Positions 55,109 to 63,927 of a stretch of DNA of 64,000 bases are shown here, in pieces. Each line of letters begins with the position of its first letter. Position 1 is the stretch's first letter. Origin of the DNA: CALCNS01 sp937897315. Its GTDB lineage: Bacteria; Bacillota; JAAYKD01. The DNA lies in assembly GCA_036744005.1 (NCBI GenBank), contig DAINOJ010000004.1, positions 66,930-130,929 on the forward strand, written 5' to 3'. The translations under genes and the position numbers were made by a program. Under the pieces are notes generated by a model. The model did no database searches. It saw only the letters and a program-made list of their open reading frames with translations, and was not told where the DNA came from.

Positions 55109-56815
55109 TTGGAACAATCATTCGGAGCAGGTCGACAGAAGCTAAAATTGACCTCATACATCTTTAAATATCCAAAAGATTTTATTTTACAAGCCATTGG
55201 CGGAGTCATTTATAATACCGTAATCATCTTCGGAGCGATTTTTCTCGGCAAAGCCATTGATGCAGCAGGATTAGTCTATGAAGGTAAGGCACCGGTTTCT
55301 CTGTTTTACTTAAATCTATGGCTGTTCTTGGGTGTGACTCTAGTGTTTCAGTTGGCACGCTATTTTAAACGTTTTTACATGCGTATGTTGGTTAATAAGA
55401 TGAACTGTGACATTCGCGCTGAATTATTGGAAACCTTGTTTTCCTTACCACTCAACACCTTATCCGGTGAGAAAACAGGGGATATTATGAGCCGGATGAT
55501 AGGCGATGTCGATGCAGTAGGGGCTTCGGTTCAGACAACGATTACTGAAATGTGGGATACAGCGCTCCTCATGATATCGTATTTTGTAGCTTGCATGTGG
55601 TACAGTCCCAAACTCACCTTGCTGGCGTCTATCCCTATTCCTGTCGCTCTTTTTCTGGCAGAGGCCATGCGTGGTAAACTGTATCATCTCTCCCTTCAGT
55701 CACGGAAAGCTTCTTCTGCAATTAATGTACATTTGCAACACAACGTTACCGGTATTCTGTTACAACGTCTGTTTGGGCTAGAGCATGCGAGCCGTGAGCG
55801 GTTTGAACATCTTCTTAAGAATCAGTATCAATGTCAGGTAAAATACAACATATTACAAAGCGGGGTCATCCCTTTTTATACCCTCATCGCCAACATTGGC
55901 ATTGTCTTAGTGCTTGGCTTTGGTGGCGAATACGTGGTCTCCGGAGTTTGGACGATTGGTACGTTTACCGCATATCTTACCATGTTTGTAGCCATGGCTA
56001 CTCGTACCAACATGGCAGCACGAGTCATGAATACGTGGCATGGGGCTAAGGCCTCTTGGGATCGTATTTGTGATAAACTGGCAGAAAAAAATGACAGCCC
56101 GATATCAGCACAAGCAGCAACTCACTTGGACGAAGAAGGGTTATCGGTGAATCATTTGAGCTTTGCATATCCCTTTGCCAAAGAACTATCGGTGAACGAT
56201 GTATCGTTTTCTGCTAAAAATGGTCAAATTATTGGTATTACCGGAGCAGTTGGGTCGGGGAAAAGTGCATTAGCTGCGGCTTTATCTGGACTTTATGATA
56301 ACGAGCGAGATCCTCGAATTGCTTATATGGATAGTGCACATTTTGTTTTTTCGGATGATGTAACTTTTAACATAAGTCTTGGGAACGAAAATACTGCCAT
56401 TGAAGAAGCGATTGAAATGAGTGAATTAACCAATGATCTCGCCCAACTTGGGAACGGTGTCCAAACAAAACTCATGGAACGTGGAGTTCGTGTGTCAGGC
56501 GGTCAGCGTCAGCGCATCGCATTGGCCCGGGCATGGGCAACGCAGTGCAGGGTTCTTATCCTCGACGATCCTTTCTCGGCAATCGATATCCGCATGGAAC
56601 AGAAAATCATGGAGAATTTACGCGAGAATCTGGGGGACAAAATCATTCTATTGTTCTCGCATCGCTTAACCACTTTTACTTATACAGATCAGATTCTTCT
56701 ACTTCAAAACGGAAGGATTGCTGAAATGGGCACCCACAATGAGTTGATGGCATTGAACGGCACCTACAAGAACATTTACTCGGCACAAGTGTTTTTGGGA
56801 GGTGACAAAAAATGA
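55109..56815 (+). CDS. ABC exporter subunit 1 (transmembrane-ATPase fusion), degenerate catalytic site
   Basis: About 568 residues: six transmembrane helices followed by an ATPase domain, as in bacterial multidrug ABC exporters. Walker A is GAVGSGKSALAAAL (about residue 380), the signature VSGGQRQRIALARAWA, and Walker B LILDDPFSAID. The residue after Walker B is Asp rather than the catalytic Glu, as in the inactive site of heterodimeric exporters such as TM287/288. The TTG start at 55109 is chosen for GGAG 7 bp upstream; an upstream-extended frame would run through the tRNA gene and its terminator. The stop overlaps the next gene's ATG by 4 bp, so the two form one transporter. Confidence 0.9.
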   Translation: MEQSFGAGRQKLKLTSYIFKYPKDFILQAIGGVIYNTVIIFGAIFLGKAIDAAGLVYEGKAPVSLFYLNLWLFLGVTLVFQLARYFKRFYMRMLVNKMNCDIRAELLETLFSLPLNTLSGEKTGDIMSRMIGDVDAVGASVQTTITEMWDTALLMISYFVACMWYSPKLTLLASIPIPVALFLAEAMRGKLYHLSLQSRKASSAINVHLQHNVTGILLQRLFGLEHASRERFEHLLKNQYQCQVKYNILQSGVIPFYTLIANIGIVLVLGFGGEYVVSGVWTIGTFTAYLTMFVAMATRTNMAARVMNTWHGAKASWDRICDKLAEKNDSPISAQAATHLDEEGLSVNHLSFAYPFAKELSVNDVSFSAKNGQIIGITGAVGSGKSALAAALSGLYDNERDPRIAYMDSAHFVFSDDVTFNISLGNENTAIEEAIEMSELTNDLAQLGNGVQTKLMERGVRVSGGQRQRIALARAWATQCRVLILDDPFSAIDIRMEQKIMENLRENLGDKIILLFSHRLTTFTYTDQILLLQNGRIAEMGTHNELMALNGTYKNIYSAQVFLGGDKK

Positions 56816-58548
56816 AAGGCAACATCATTTGGCAATCGGTAATCGATGTTTTGCGCAAGAGATTCTTCTTGCTACTTCTATTATTTCTAGCTATTGTTTT
56901 TTCCATGGCCTTGCAGTTAACTCCGGCTTTCCTGATTCGGCGCATCATCGACCAGCATTTTGTCACGGGTCAATTAGCAGGGGTTTGGTCGTTAGCGGCG
57001 TTGTACTTGCTCGTTACATCTGGGTCAAACGTGGTTGAGTTCTCTAAAGTAGCATTTACAACTTTGATTGGGCAAAGCATTCTCATGGATTTACGCTCCA
57101 AAATGGCAAAGCGGCTTACAGAGCTTCCCATCGATTACTTTTTATCGACTCCCACGGGAGATATTATGAGCCGATTAACCACCGATGTGGATGCGATTCA
57201 TAATTTGTTTTCTGCGGGGATTATCAATGTTTTTACCAATCTCTTCAAGATTGGAGGATTGCTGGTATCTCTTTATATCATGGCACCACAACTGATTTGG
57301 TTGGAAATTGTAGTGATCCCTATAGTTTACTTTGCATCTAACTTCTTTAGAAAAAGGATTTTTGTTTTCCAAAAGACGGTAAGACTGCGAATTTCTGCAA
57401 TTTATACCTTTATTCAGGAGTGGATTTCTGGCATTCGCACGGTGAAAGCATATTCTGCAGAAAAGATTGGGAAGAAGAAATTCCACGGACTGCTATTGGA
57501 CTTACTGAACACCATCAATAAAATCTCTACCTACGACAGTTGGTTCCCTTGTGTCATGCAAATTCTACGGGCTTGTGTAATCGTTACTGCCTTGTGGGTA
57601 TGTGCTCCAAACGGTACGGCTCTTTCTTTGGGTTTGACTGTGGGAACCTTGGCAGCCGTCATTGATTTAATTGGTAAGCTGTTTTCACCTATTGAGGCAC
57701 TTGCGACCGAGTTTCAGACCATACAACAATCCATGGCAGGAATTGCTCGGGTCCAAGATTTTTTCAAAGAAAATGTAGAAGTAAGGATATTTAAGGACCA
57801 AAGATCCGATGATAGTGGGATTGTCATTGAAAACCTAAAATTTGCTTATGGCAATACTCCCGTCTTGAACAACATCAGCTTACACATTGAAAAGGGTGAA
57901 AAAGCTGTTTTTATTGGCAGAAGTGGAGCTGGGAAAACCACTCTATTGAACTTGGTGTCCGGCATTTATGCTCCTCTAGAGGGGAGTATTCGGGTTTGTG
58001 GTGTGGATCCATTTGCTTTACCTCCTGAACAACGTCGACGACTCATTGGCATTGTGCCCCAAATGCCACAAATATTCGATGGCACAATAGCCGAGAATAT
58101 TACACTCCGAGATCGGACCATAAGTCAAACACAGGTGGAAGAAGCAGCCAAGGTCGTGGGTATTCATGATTTGATCACACAAATGCCTAATGCATATGAA
58201 ACCATCATCGGTGAAGGTGCAGGTGGTTTATCCAGTGGAGAAATTCAGCTATTATCCATCGCTAGAGCCATAGCGGCAAATCCTAAAGTATTGTTACTAG
58301 ATGAACCCACCAGTGGTATGGACACCCAAACGGAATCAAGAATTTTTGCAGCGATTCGTGCAACTAGCGAAGGACGAACGATTTTTTCCATAAGTCACCG
58401 GTTAAGTGGAATTATTGATGCCGATGTGATCCATATTGTCGCTCAAAACGGAATTGTAGAAAGTGGCTCCCCTGAGCAATTGGCAAAACAAAATGGCTGG
58501 TATGCCATGTATAGCCGTATTGACAACGCCGGTTGGGATTTAAGGTGA
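56812..58548 (+). CDS. ABC exporter subunit 2 (transmembrane-ATPase fusion), canonical catalytic site
   Basis: A 578-residue partner of subunit 1: six-helix membrane domain (LTELPIDYFLSTPTGDIMSRL marks the coupling region) and an ATPase with Walker A GRSGAGKTTLLNL, Q-loop IVPQMPQIFDG, signature GGLSSGEIQLLSIARA, Walker B VLLLDEPTSGMD with catalytic Glu, and H-loop ISHRLSG. The signature is SSGEI rather than SGGQR. With the Asp-for-Glu change in subunit 1, this predicts an asymmetric exporter with one hydrolytic site. The substrate is unknown. Confidence 0.93.
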   Translation: MKGNIIWQSVIDVLRKRFFLLLLLFLAIVFSMALQLTPAFLIRRIIDQHFVTGQLAGVWSLAALYLLVTSGSNVVEFSKVAFTTLIGQSILMDLRSKMAKRLTELPIDYFLSTPTGDIMSRLTTDVDAIHNLFSAGIINVFTNLFKIGGLLVSLYIMAPQLIWLEIVVIPIVYFASNFFRKRIFVFQKTVRLRISAIYTFIQEWISGIRTVKAYSAEKIGKKKFHGLLLDLLNTINKISTYDSWFPCVMQILRACVIVTALWVCAPNGTALSLGLTVGTLAAVIDLIGKLFSPIEALATEFQTIQQSMAGIARVQDFFKENVEVRIFKDQRSDDSGIVIENLKFAYGNTPVLNNISLHIEKGEKAVFIGRSGAGKTTLLNLVSGIYAPLEGSIRVCGVDPFALPPEQRRRLIGIVPQMPQIFDGTIAENITLRDRTISQTQVEEAAKVVGIHDLITQMPNAYETIIGEGAGGLSSGEIQLLSIARAIAANPKVLLLDEPTSGMDTQTESRIFAAIRATSEGRTIFSISHRLSGIIDADVIHIVAQNGIVESGSPEQLAKQNGWYAMYSRIDNAGWDLR

Positions 58549-58565
58549 AAGAAAGGAGATAAACT

Positions 58566-59042
58566 ATGAAAACAGCCATTGTGTTCTTCTCTCTAGAGGG
58601 GAATACGAAATTAGTAGCCGAGAAATTGGCGCAGCATCTTACTGCAGACCTGATCCCGCTTATTCCCGTTCAGGAGTACCCGACAGGGAACGTCAGTAAG
58701 TACTTTTGGGGCGGAAAGAGTGCAGTGTTTAAAGAACATCCAAAACTTGAACCGTATCGCTTTCATGCCGAAGAGTACGACTTAGTCCTTATTGGGTCTC
58801 CTATTTGGGCCAGTACCTATGCTCCACCTTTGCGAACTTTTTTGAGAGAACACTCCCTTCGAAACAAAAAGATAGCGATTTTTGCTTGCTGCTCCGGGGG
58901 AACTGCCGATAAATACTTTGCTCAGGTTAAAGAAGAATCGAAAGCGACCGAAGTAATTGCTACAGCCAAATTCGTAGATCCGATCAAAAACGTGGGCGAA
59001 GGATTGGACAGTGCAATAAAAGAATTTTGCGATAAGCTGTAA
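58566..59042 (+). CDS. Flavodoxin-like FMN protein
   Basis: A 158-residue flavodoxin-fold protein. The phosphate-binding loop is FFSLEGNTKLVAEKL (S-x-E-G-N-T), and LIGSPIWASTYAPPLRTFL and FACCSGGTADKYF form the isoalloxazine loops. It would carry electrons at low potential in the cytoplasm. It lies 17 bp after the exporter genes with an AAGGAG site, probably co-transcribed, though no functional link to export is evident. Confidence 0.88.
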   Translation: MKTAIVFFSLEGNTKLVAEKLAQHLTADLIPLIPVQEYPTGNVSKYFWGGKSAVFKEHPKLEPYRFHAEEYDLVLIGSPIWASTYAPPLRTFLREHSLRNKKIAIFACCSGGTADKYFAQVKEESKATEVIATAKFVDPIKNVGEGLDSAIKEFCDKL

Positions 59043-59061
59043 GCAGTTTGTAAACAGGTTA

Positions 59062-59090
59062 TTGTTCAAATTGTGTTGATATGATATAAT
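59062..59090 (+). promoter_or_regulatory. Promoter of the ABC-2 exporter leader
   Basis: TTGTTC (59062-59067), 17-bp spacer, TATAAT (59085-59090). Transcription would start near 59097, giving a leader of about 200 nt before the ATPase gene. Confidence 0.75.
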
Positions 59091-59118
59091 GCTTCCAGCA
59101 AATCCTTGGAGGTAACTT

Positions 59119-59136
59119 ATGCCAGCAAACGCTTAA
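59119..59136 (+). CDS. Five-codon leader peptide MPANA, predicted
   Basis: ATG CCA GCA AAC GCT TAA, preceded by TTGGAGG at good spacing, lies about 20 nt into the predicted transcript. Its own bases AGCAAACG (59124-59131) are an exact complement of CGTTTGCT in the 5' arm of the downstream terminator, and AACGCTT (59128-59134) can pair with GAGCGTT (59204-59210). This layout is expected of a ribosome-sensing attenuator such as those before antibiotic-resistance genes. Confidence 0.55.
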   Translation: MPANA

Positions 59137-59235
59137 TTTTACGAGAACAATAAGATTAATTCAGCCAAGATTGTTTGGCTTATTTCTTGTTTCCTCGGAA
59201 AGTGAGCGTTAGGTAGCATTATTTTTGATGCGTAG

Positions 59236-59279
59236 TCACGTTTGCTTTTTTATGCAAAAGCAAACGTGATTTTTATTTT
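59236..59279 (+). terminator. Attenuator terminator in front of the ABC-2 exporter
   Basis: A perfect 14-bp stem (59236-59249 with 59256-59269), 6-nt loop, followed by TTTTTATTTT. It lies 20 bp before the ATPase start and would stop most transcripts unless its 5' arm is sequestered by the leader. Confidence 0.85.
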
Positions 59280-59298
59280 GAAAGTGAGGTAGATGATA

Positions 59299-60099
59299 AT
59301 GTCGATCATACAAGTCGAACATGTAAGCAAGGTGTATAGAGTTCACGAAAAGCCCGAGGGGTTTCGAAGTGCAATGAAGGACCTCTTTCAACGAAGATAT
59401 ATAGAGAAAACTGCGGTTGATGAGTTAAACTTTTCGGTTGAACAAGGTGAAATTGTCGGGCTATTGGGAGAAAATGGAGCTGGAAAAACCACCACCTTAA
59501 AAATGTTAACGGGGATTCTATATCCAACCGCCGGTAAAGTAACCGTGGCGGGTTATTGCCCAACAGAGCGTAAAAAAGACTTTCTGAAGCAAATTAGCTT
59601 TGTTATGGGAAACAAGAGTGATGTCAATTGGGATTTACCAGCTGTAGACACGTTTCGTTACCAGCAGCTTATTTATGATGTGCCAGAAGTGGAGTTTTCG
59701 GAGAATGTATCGTATATGGCGGAGCTACTTGAGGTAAAACATTTGTTAAAAACCCAACTTCGTCGCTTGTCTTTGGGCGAGCGCATGAAAATGGAGTTGA
59801 TTAACTGTTTTCTCTATACACCAAAGGTCGTTTTTTTGGATGAACCTACCCTGGGACTAGATTTAAGAAGCCAGATAGCGATACGCACCTTTCTGAAAAA
59901 ATACCGAAATGATCACAAGACAACCATGATGATTACCAGTCATTATATGGACGATATCGAAGAAACGTGCGACAGGGTGATCCTCTTACAGAAAGGGCAA
60001 AAAACGTTTGACGGGGATATTGCTGAGTTAAAAAAGCCGGAAATGTCCTTCAAAGAGGGGATTCTCAACCTTATGGGGTCGGGAGAAAAGCAAAAATGA
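59299..60099 (+). CDS. ABC-2-type exporter ATP-binding protein
   Basis: A 266-residue ATPase with Walker A GLLGENGAGKTTTLKML, Q-loop SFVMGNKSD, signature LSLGERMKMEL, Walker B VVFLDEPTLGLD and an H-loop TSHYMDDIEETCD. The N-terminal extension (KVYRVHEKPEGFRSAMKDLF) is typical of the subgroup paired with ABC-2 family permeases. The ATG at 59299 is preferred over the one at 59293 because GAGG is 9 bp rather than 3 bp upstream. Its stop overlaps the first permease gene. The leader attenuator suggests expression induced by a ribosome-acting drug or by translational stress. Confidence 0.92.
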   Translation: MSIIQVEHVSKVYRVHEKPEGFRSAMKDLFQRRYIEKTAVDELNFSVEQGEIVGLLGENGAGKTTTLKMLTGILYPTAGKVTVAGYCPTERKKDFLKQISFVMGNKSDVNWDLPAVDTFRYQQLIYDVPEVEFSENVSYMAELLEVKHLLKTQLRRLSLGERMKMELINCFLYTPKVVFLDEPTLGLDLRSQIAIRTFLKKYRNDHKTTMMITSHYMDDIEETCDRVILLQKGQKTFDGDIAELKKPEMSFKEGILNLMGSGEKQK

Positions 60100-60896
60100 A
60101 GAAATATTTGTATGGCTTTCAGCTATTCTTTCTGAACTCGTTGCAGTATCGTTTCAATACGGTCATCAACTTGTTTTTTGGAAATATGAGCCTACTGGTG
60201 ACCATGTTTTTTTGGGTTTTAATTTTTAACGGCGATTTCGGAAAGTCACTAAATGGATTTACCTTATCCGGTATGATTACATATTTCGTTATCTCCAATA
60301 TTTTGAGTAAGTTTACCCTACAAGGCTCGGGCTTTTACTATACGTCAATGGTCAAAAATGGTTCGCTTGGTTCGGTTTTATTGAAACCGTATCGGTTGGA
60401 GTGGACGGTTTACTTTCAACAAATATCAACCAGCATTACAGGATTAATCCCGCAACTCCTTTTTGTCCTGTGTGTTTTGCCGTTTATTTCAGGTTTTCTA
60501 ACTTGGAATGTTTCTGTCTGGAATATTCTTTCCATGGTAATGTTCATTGTGATTGCCAGTATTACCAGTCATTTACTTTGGTCCATTTTTGGGTTTATGG
60601 CATTTTGGATGGAAGAAGCGACTGCGGTGATGTGGTCACTTGCCGTGCTGTTAAATATGGCCATGGGCATGTATATTCCCTTGGATTTCTTCCCTAAGGG
60701 GTGGCTTAGCGTTTTAGAAAAGTTGCCTTTCTCCGCTTGGGGATATTTGCCCAGTAAAATTTATCTGGGATTACTCTCCGTGGAAAAGCAATTGCAACTA
60801 CTTTGGATCCACTTGAGCTGGATTGTCATTCTGTTACTCTTGCATCGATTCATTTGGAAAGCCGGTCTGAAACGCTTTTCCTCGGTAGGGGGTTAG
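60096..60896 (+). CDS. ABC-2 family permease, subunit 1
   Basis: A 266-residue membrane protein with about six hydrophobic segments; it starts on the ATGA overlap with the ATPase gene. The general look (FQLFFLNSLQYRFNTVINLFFG, then SGMITYFVISNILSKF) fits ABC-2 family exporters of the DUF990 / ABC2_membrane_6 type, which come as two permease genes with one ATPase. Substrate unknown. Confidence 0.85.
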   Translation: MKKYLYGFQLFFLNSLQYRFNTVINLFFGNMSLLVTMFFWVLIFNGDFGKSLNGFTLSGMITYFVISNILSKFTLQGSGFYYTSMVKNGSLGSVLLKPYRLEWTVYFQQISTSITGLIPQLLFVLCVLPFISGFLTWNVSVWNILSMVMFIVIASITSHLLWSIFGFMAFWMEEATAVMWSLAVLLNMAMGMYIPLDFFPKGWLSVLEKLPFSAWGYLPSKIYLGLLSVEKQLQLLWIHLSWIVILLLLHRFIWKAGLKRFSSVGG

Positions 60897-60899
60897 TAG

Positions 60900-61685
60900 A
60901 TGAAATATGTGAAGTTGTTTTATGCCCAATGCAAACTGTCTGTTATGGCAGCGACCATGTATCGTGCGAACTTTTGGCTGATGTTAATCCAAAGCATCCT
61001 CAACACCTTCATGACTCTACTCTCGGTGGAGTTTATCTATGGCAGTGTTGAGAGTATAGCCGGTTGGAGCAAAGAGGATATGATTGTACTGATTTGTACG
61101 TCTCTTATTGTCAACCAGATGTATCGCGGTATCATTCACTTTAATCAAAATCGATTTGTCAATGGCGTTGGCAGCGGTGGATTTGATAAACTGCTATTAC
61201 GTCCAGTCAATCTTCTGTTTCAAGTGAACACCGGGCCGATTCATATTTCCGGGTTGCTTTCCATTATCGCTCCGGTCATTGTCTTGCTAAGTCAATTATC
61301 AAAAATGAGCAGCCACATTTCAGCTACCCAAATTTCTCTGTATCTTCTTTTCCTCATTAACGGTGTTGTTGTTTTGGCTTCGTTTATGCTACTGCTATAC
61401 ACTTTGGCGTTCGTCTTTATAAAGGTCGACGGAATCAATAACATCTACTACCTTATGATGGATATGGCCAGCAAACCTCAAGAAATGTTTGGCAAAGAGT
61501 GTCTTTATGGTTTTCTATGGGTGATTCCGGCAATACCACTCGCCAATGCACCGGCTATGGTTCTGCTGGGAAAACGCAGTGTCCTTCCTTTAGCCCTCTA
61601 CCTTTTGATTGGTGTAACCTTTGTATTGTTGTCCACCGTGTCTTTACACACCGGAAGAAAACGATATACGAGTGCTAGTAGTTGA
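60900..61685 (+). CDS. ABC-2 family permease, subunit 2
   Basis: A 261-residue membrane protein with about six hydrophobic segments. MKYVKLFYAQCKLSVMAATMYRANFWLMLI and RFVNGVGSGGFDKLLLRPVN match the second permease of the same ABC-2 subgroup; the GxxDKLLLRPVN coupling segment parallels GSLGSVLLKPYRLEW in subunit 1. It begins 3 bp after subunit 1, completing a three-gene exporter. Confidence 0.86.
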   Translation: MKYVKLFYAQCKLSVMAATMYRANFWLMLIQSILNTFMTLLSVEFIYGSVESIAGWSKEDMIVLICTSLIVNQMYRGIIHFNQNRFVNGVGSGGFDKLLLRPVNLLFQVNTGPIHISGLLSIIAPVIVLLSQLSKMSSHISATQISLYLLFLINGVVVLASFMLLLYTLAFVFIKVDGINNIYYLMMDMASKPQEMFGKECLYGFLWVIPAIPLANAPAMVLLGKRSVLPLALYLLIGVTFVLLSTVSLHTGRKRYTSASS

Positions 61686-61721
61686 AAAAATGATTTATGT
61701 TCCTATAAGTTCGAAATTTTT

Positions 61722-61760
61722 AAGAGTTTTGGGAATACAATCCTAAAACTCTTGATTTTT
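61722..61760 (+). terminator. Terminator after the ABC-2 exporter
   Basis: Arms 61722-61734 and 61741-61753 form a 13-bp stem with one G-T pair, followed by GATTTTT. Its 3' side overlaps the -35 element of the next promoter. Confidence 0.82.
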
Positions 61761-61780
61761 ATTGAGTTTTAGGATACAAT
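61752..61780 (+). promoter_or_regulatory. Promoter of the AAA ATPase gene
   Basis: TTGATT (61752-61757), 17-bp spacer, TACAAT (61775-61780). The region GAGTTTTAGGATACAAT (61764-61780) is a near copy of 61724-61741 in the terminator just upstream. Confidence 0.65.
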
Positions 61781-61808
61781 TGTGATGAAGAATGGAGAGG
61801 TGAGAAAG

Positions 61809-63014
61809 ATGGGTATAGAAAGAATTGAGCGAAAAGAGTATTTAGAAAAGCTGATTGCTTTTCGAGATAAGCAACTGATAAAGATTATTACGGGGGTTCG
61901 CAGATGTGGTAAATCCACCTTAATGATGATGTATCAAGAATATTTAAAACAGCAGGGTGTTTCTGTGGAACAACTCATCACGATAAATTTTGAAGATTTC
62001 GACTATGACGAATTGAAAGACCCGGCTAAGTTACATACATATGTGAAAGAGAGAATAGTAGAGGACAAAATGACCTATGTATTTTTTGATGAAATACAGC
62101 ACGTTATTGACTTTCCGAAGGTCGTAGATAGCTTATATATTAAACAAAATGTTGATTTATATTTGACTGGTTCAAGCTCCTATATGCTCTCGAGCGAAAT
62201 TGCAACTCTTATTTCTGGTCGTTACGTCGAAATCCCCATGCTGCCACTGTCTTTCAAAGAGTTTGTTTCCGCATCAGGTGATGCTCTGGAATTGGCAAGA
62301 AAGTATTCGGAATATATTGAAACCAGCTCATTTCCATTTGTACTCGAATTAAAAGACCAACCCAAAGAAATCGCTGATTACTTAAACGGAGTTTATAATA
62401 CAATCGTCCTGAATGATATCATGGGCAGAAAGAAGATTGCCGATGCATTTATGCTCCGAAGTGTTGTGAGATTTGTCTTTGATAACATTGGTAACCAACT
62501 CTCAACTAAGAGAATTGCCGATACCATGACTTCCGATGGTAGAAAGATCGATGTAAAAACTGTGGAAAAGTATTTGGATGCATTAATGGAATGTTATATC
62601 GTGTATCAAGCGAACAGGTATAACATCAAGGGGAAGCAGTATTTAAAGACGCTTGAGAAGTATTACGTGGTAGACCTGGGGTTAAGAGGGATGCTTTTGG
62701 GTTCTCGCGCTTTTGATGCAGGCTATATTTTAGAGAATGTCGTTTATTTGGAGCTTTTACGGCGGGGTTATAAGGTATATATTGGTAAGGTGGATGAATT
62801 CGAAGTCGATTTTGTAGCCATGGAAAAAGGGGGAATAACGTACTATCAAGTTGCTGCTTCCGTTCGTGAAGAAAGTACTCTGAAAAGGGAACTAACCTCC
62901 TTACAAAAGATTAACGATCATTATCCGAAGGTCGTGCTTACTTTAGATGAAGATCCCGATGCGGATTATGACGGGATTCGGAGAATCAATGTGTTGAAAT
63001 GGTTAATGGGTTGA
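61809..63014 (+). CDS. AAA family ATPase with DUF4143 domain
   Basis: A 401-residue protein of the AAA_14/DUF4143 type. Walker A is GVRRCGKSTLMMMYQ (about residues 29-43), Walker B YVFFDEIQHV, sensor LTGSSSYMLSSEIATLISGRY. The C-terminal part ends with a restriction-fold-like region (ENVVYLELLRRGYKVYIGKV, EFEVDFVAMEKGG, YQVAASVRE). The cellular role of these proteins is unclear; they have been proposed to act in defence, mobile elements or toxin-antitoxin-like systems. The ATG at 61809 follows GGAGAGGTG; earlier in-frame ATG codons lie too close to the predicted transcription start. Confidence 0.88.
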   Translation: MGIERIERKEYLEKLIAFRDKQLIKIITGVRRCGKSTLMMMYQEYLKQQGVSVEQLITINFEDFDYDELKDPAKLHTYVKERIVEDKMTYVFFDEIQHVIDFPKVVDSLYIKQNVDLYLTGSSSYMLSSEIATLISGRYVEIPMLPLSFKEFVSASGDALELARKYSEYIETSSFPFVLELKDQPKEIADYLNGVYNTIVLNDIMGRKKIADAFMLRSVVRFVFDNIGNQLSTKRIADTMTSDGRKIDVKTVEKYLDALMECYIVYQANRYNIKGKQYLKTLEKYYVVDLGLRGMLLGSRAFDAGYILENVVYLELLRRGYKVYIGKVDEFEVDFVAMEKGGITYYQVAASVREESTLKRELTSLQKINDHYPKVVLTLDEDPDADYDGIRRINVLKWLMG

Positions 63015-63101
63015 CGAACGAAACGAAGTAGTAAAGTAAGAGGGATTCATAGAAGAAACCGGTATACGAGAGCGAATAGTTAAAAAAGGATAAAACACCA
63101 C

Positions 63102-63132
63102 TTGACTTTGACGTTGCGTCATAGTTTATACT
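63102..63132 (+). promoter_or_regulatory. MerR-type autoregulated promoter with operator
   Basis: TTGACT (63102-63107) and TATACT (63127-63132) are separated by 19 bp, the over-long spacing of MerR-controlled promoters. A 21-bp dyad (63105-63125), with perfect core TGACGTTGCGTCA, fills the spacer. Its centre coincides with the promoter spacer, as in known MerR-family sites. Confidence 0.88.
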
Positions 63133-63171
63133 TAGCATGTCGCGACGAGATCCAGAAGAAAGGAGGTTTCT

Positions 63172-63927
63172 ATGGAGTATAAAATTCAAGAGTTAGCAGA
63201 TTTAGCCGGGATCTCTTCCCGCACATTACGGTATTACGATAAAATTGGTTTGTTGAAACCCGGTAGAATCCATAGTAATGGATATCGAGTGTATGGCGGT
63301 GCAGAAGTGGATCTCTTACAGCAGATACTCTTATACCGAGAAATGGATGTACCATTGGAAGAGATCAGCAAGATTTTGCATGCGCCCAATTTTGACCGAA
63401 AAGTGGCGTTGCAAAATCACCTAAGAGCGTTGTCCGACCATAGAGACCGCTTGAATCTTCTAATTGAAACGGTCCAAAAGACAATTTCTGCAGAAAAAGG
63501 AGGGATATTGATGAAAGATCATGCCAAATTCGAAGGTATGAAAAAGAACATGATTGAGGAAAATGAAAAGAAGTATGGTAAAGAAACTCGTGCACACTTT
63601 GGGGATAAAGTAGTCAACGAAAGCAATGCCAAACTCATGGGTTTGACCCAGAAGCAGTTTGAAGATCATGAAACACTAACCACACTCCTGAACCAAACCT
63701 TGGTTAGGGCGTTGGAAGAAGGAGATCCCGGCTCCCCGCTTGCACAAAAAGCGTGCGAGTTACACAAACAATGGCTGGGTTCATTCTGGAGTGAGTATTC
63801 AAAAGAAGCGCATCTTGGTTTAGTACAGATGTATGTGGACGATTCACGCTTCAAGGCATACTATGATGCCATTGCTCCCGGCACGGCAGAATTCCTCTTG
63901 GAAGCCATGAAAAGGTACTGTCAATAA
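63172..63927 (+). CDS. TipA-like MerR-family regulator
   Basis: A 251-residue activator. Residues 1-70 are the MerR HTH (YKIQELADLAGISSRTLRYYDKIGLL). A coiled-coil dimerisation helix runs to about residue 110. The C-terminal part is a TipAS-like antibiotic-recognition domain (FEGMKKNMIEENEKKYG, WLGSFWSEYSKEAHLGLVQMYVDDSRF, APGTAEFLLEAMKRY). TipA relatives bind thiopeptides and other hydrophobic drugs and induce efflux genes. AAAGGAGG precedes the ATG. The gene sits behind its own MerR-type promoter, so autoactivation is predicted. Possible wider targets, such as the exporters upstream, are speculative. Confidence 0.93.
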   Translation: MEYKIQELADLAGISSRTLRYYDKIGLLKPGRIHSNGYRVYGGAEVDLLQQILLYREMDVPLEEISKILHAPNFDRKVALQNHLRALSDHRDRLNLLIETVQKTISAEKGGILMKDHAKFEGMKKNMIEENEKKYGKETRAHFGDKVVNESNAKLMGLTQKQFEDHETLTTLLNQTLVRALEEGDPGSPLAQKACELHKQWLGSFWSEYSKEAHLGLVQMYVDDSRFKAYYDAIAPGTAEFLLEAMKRYCQ

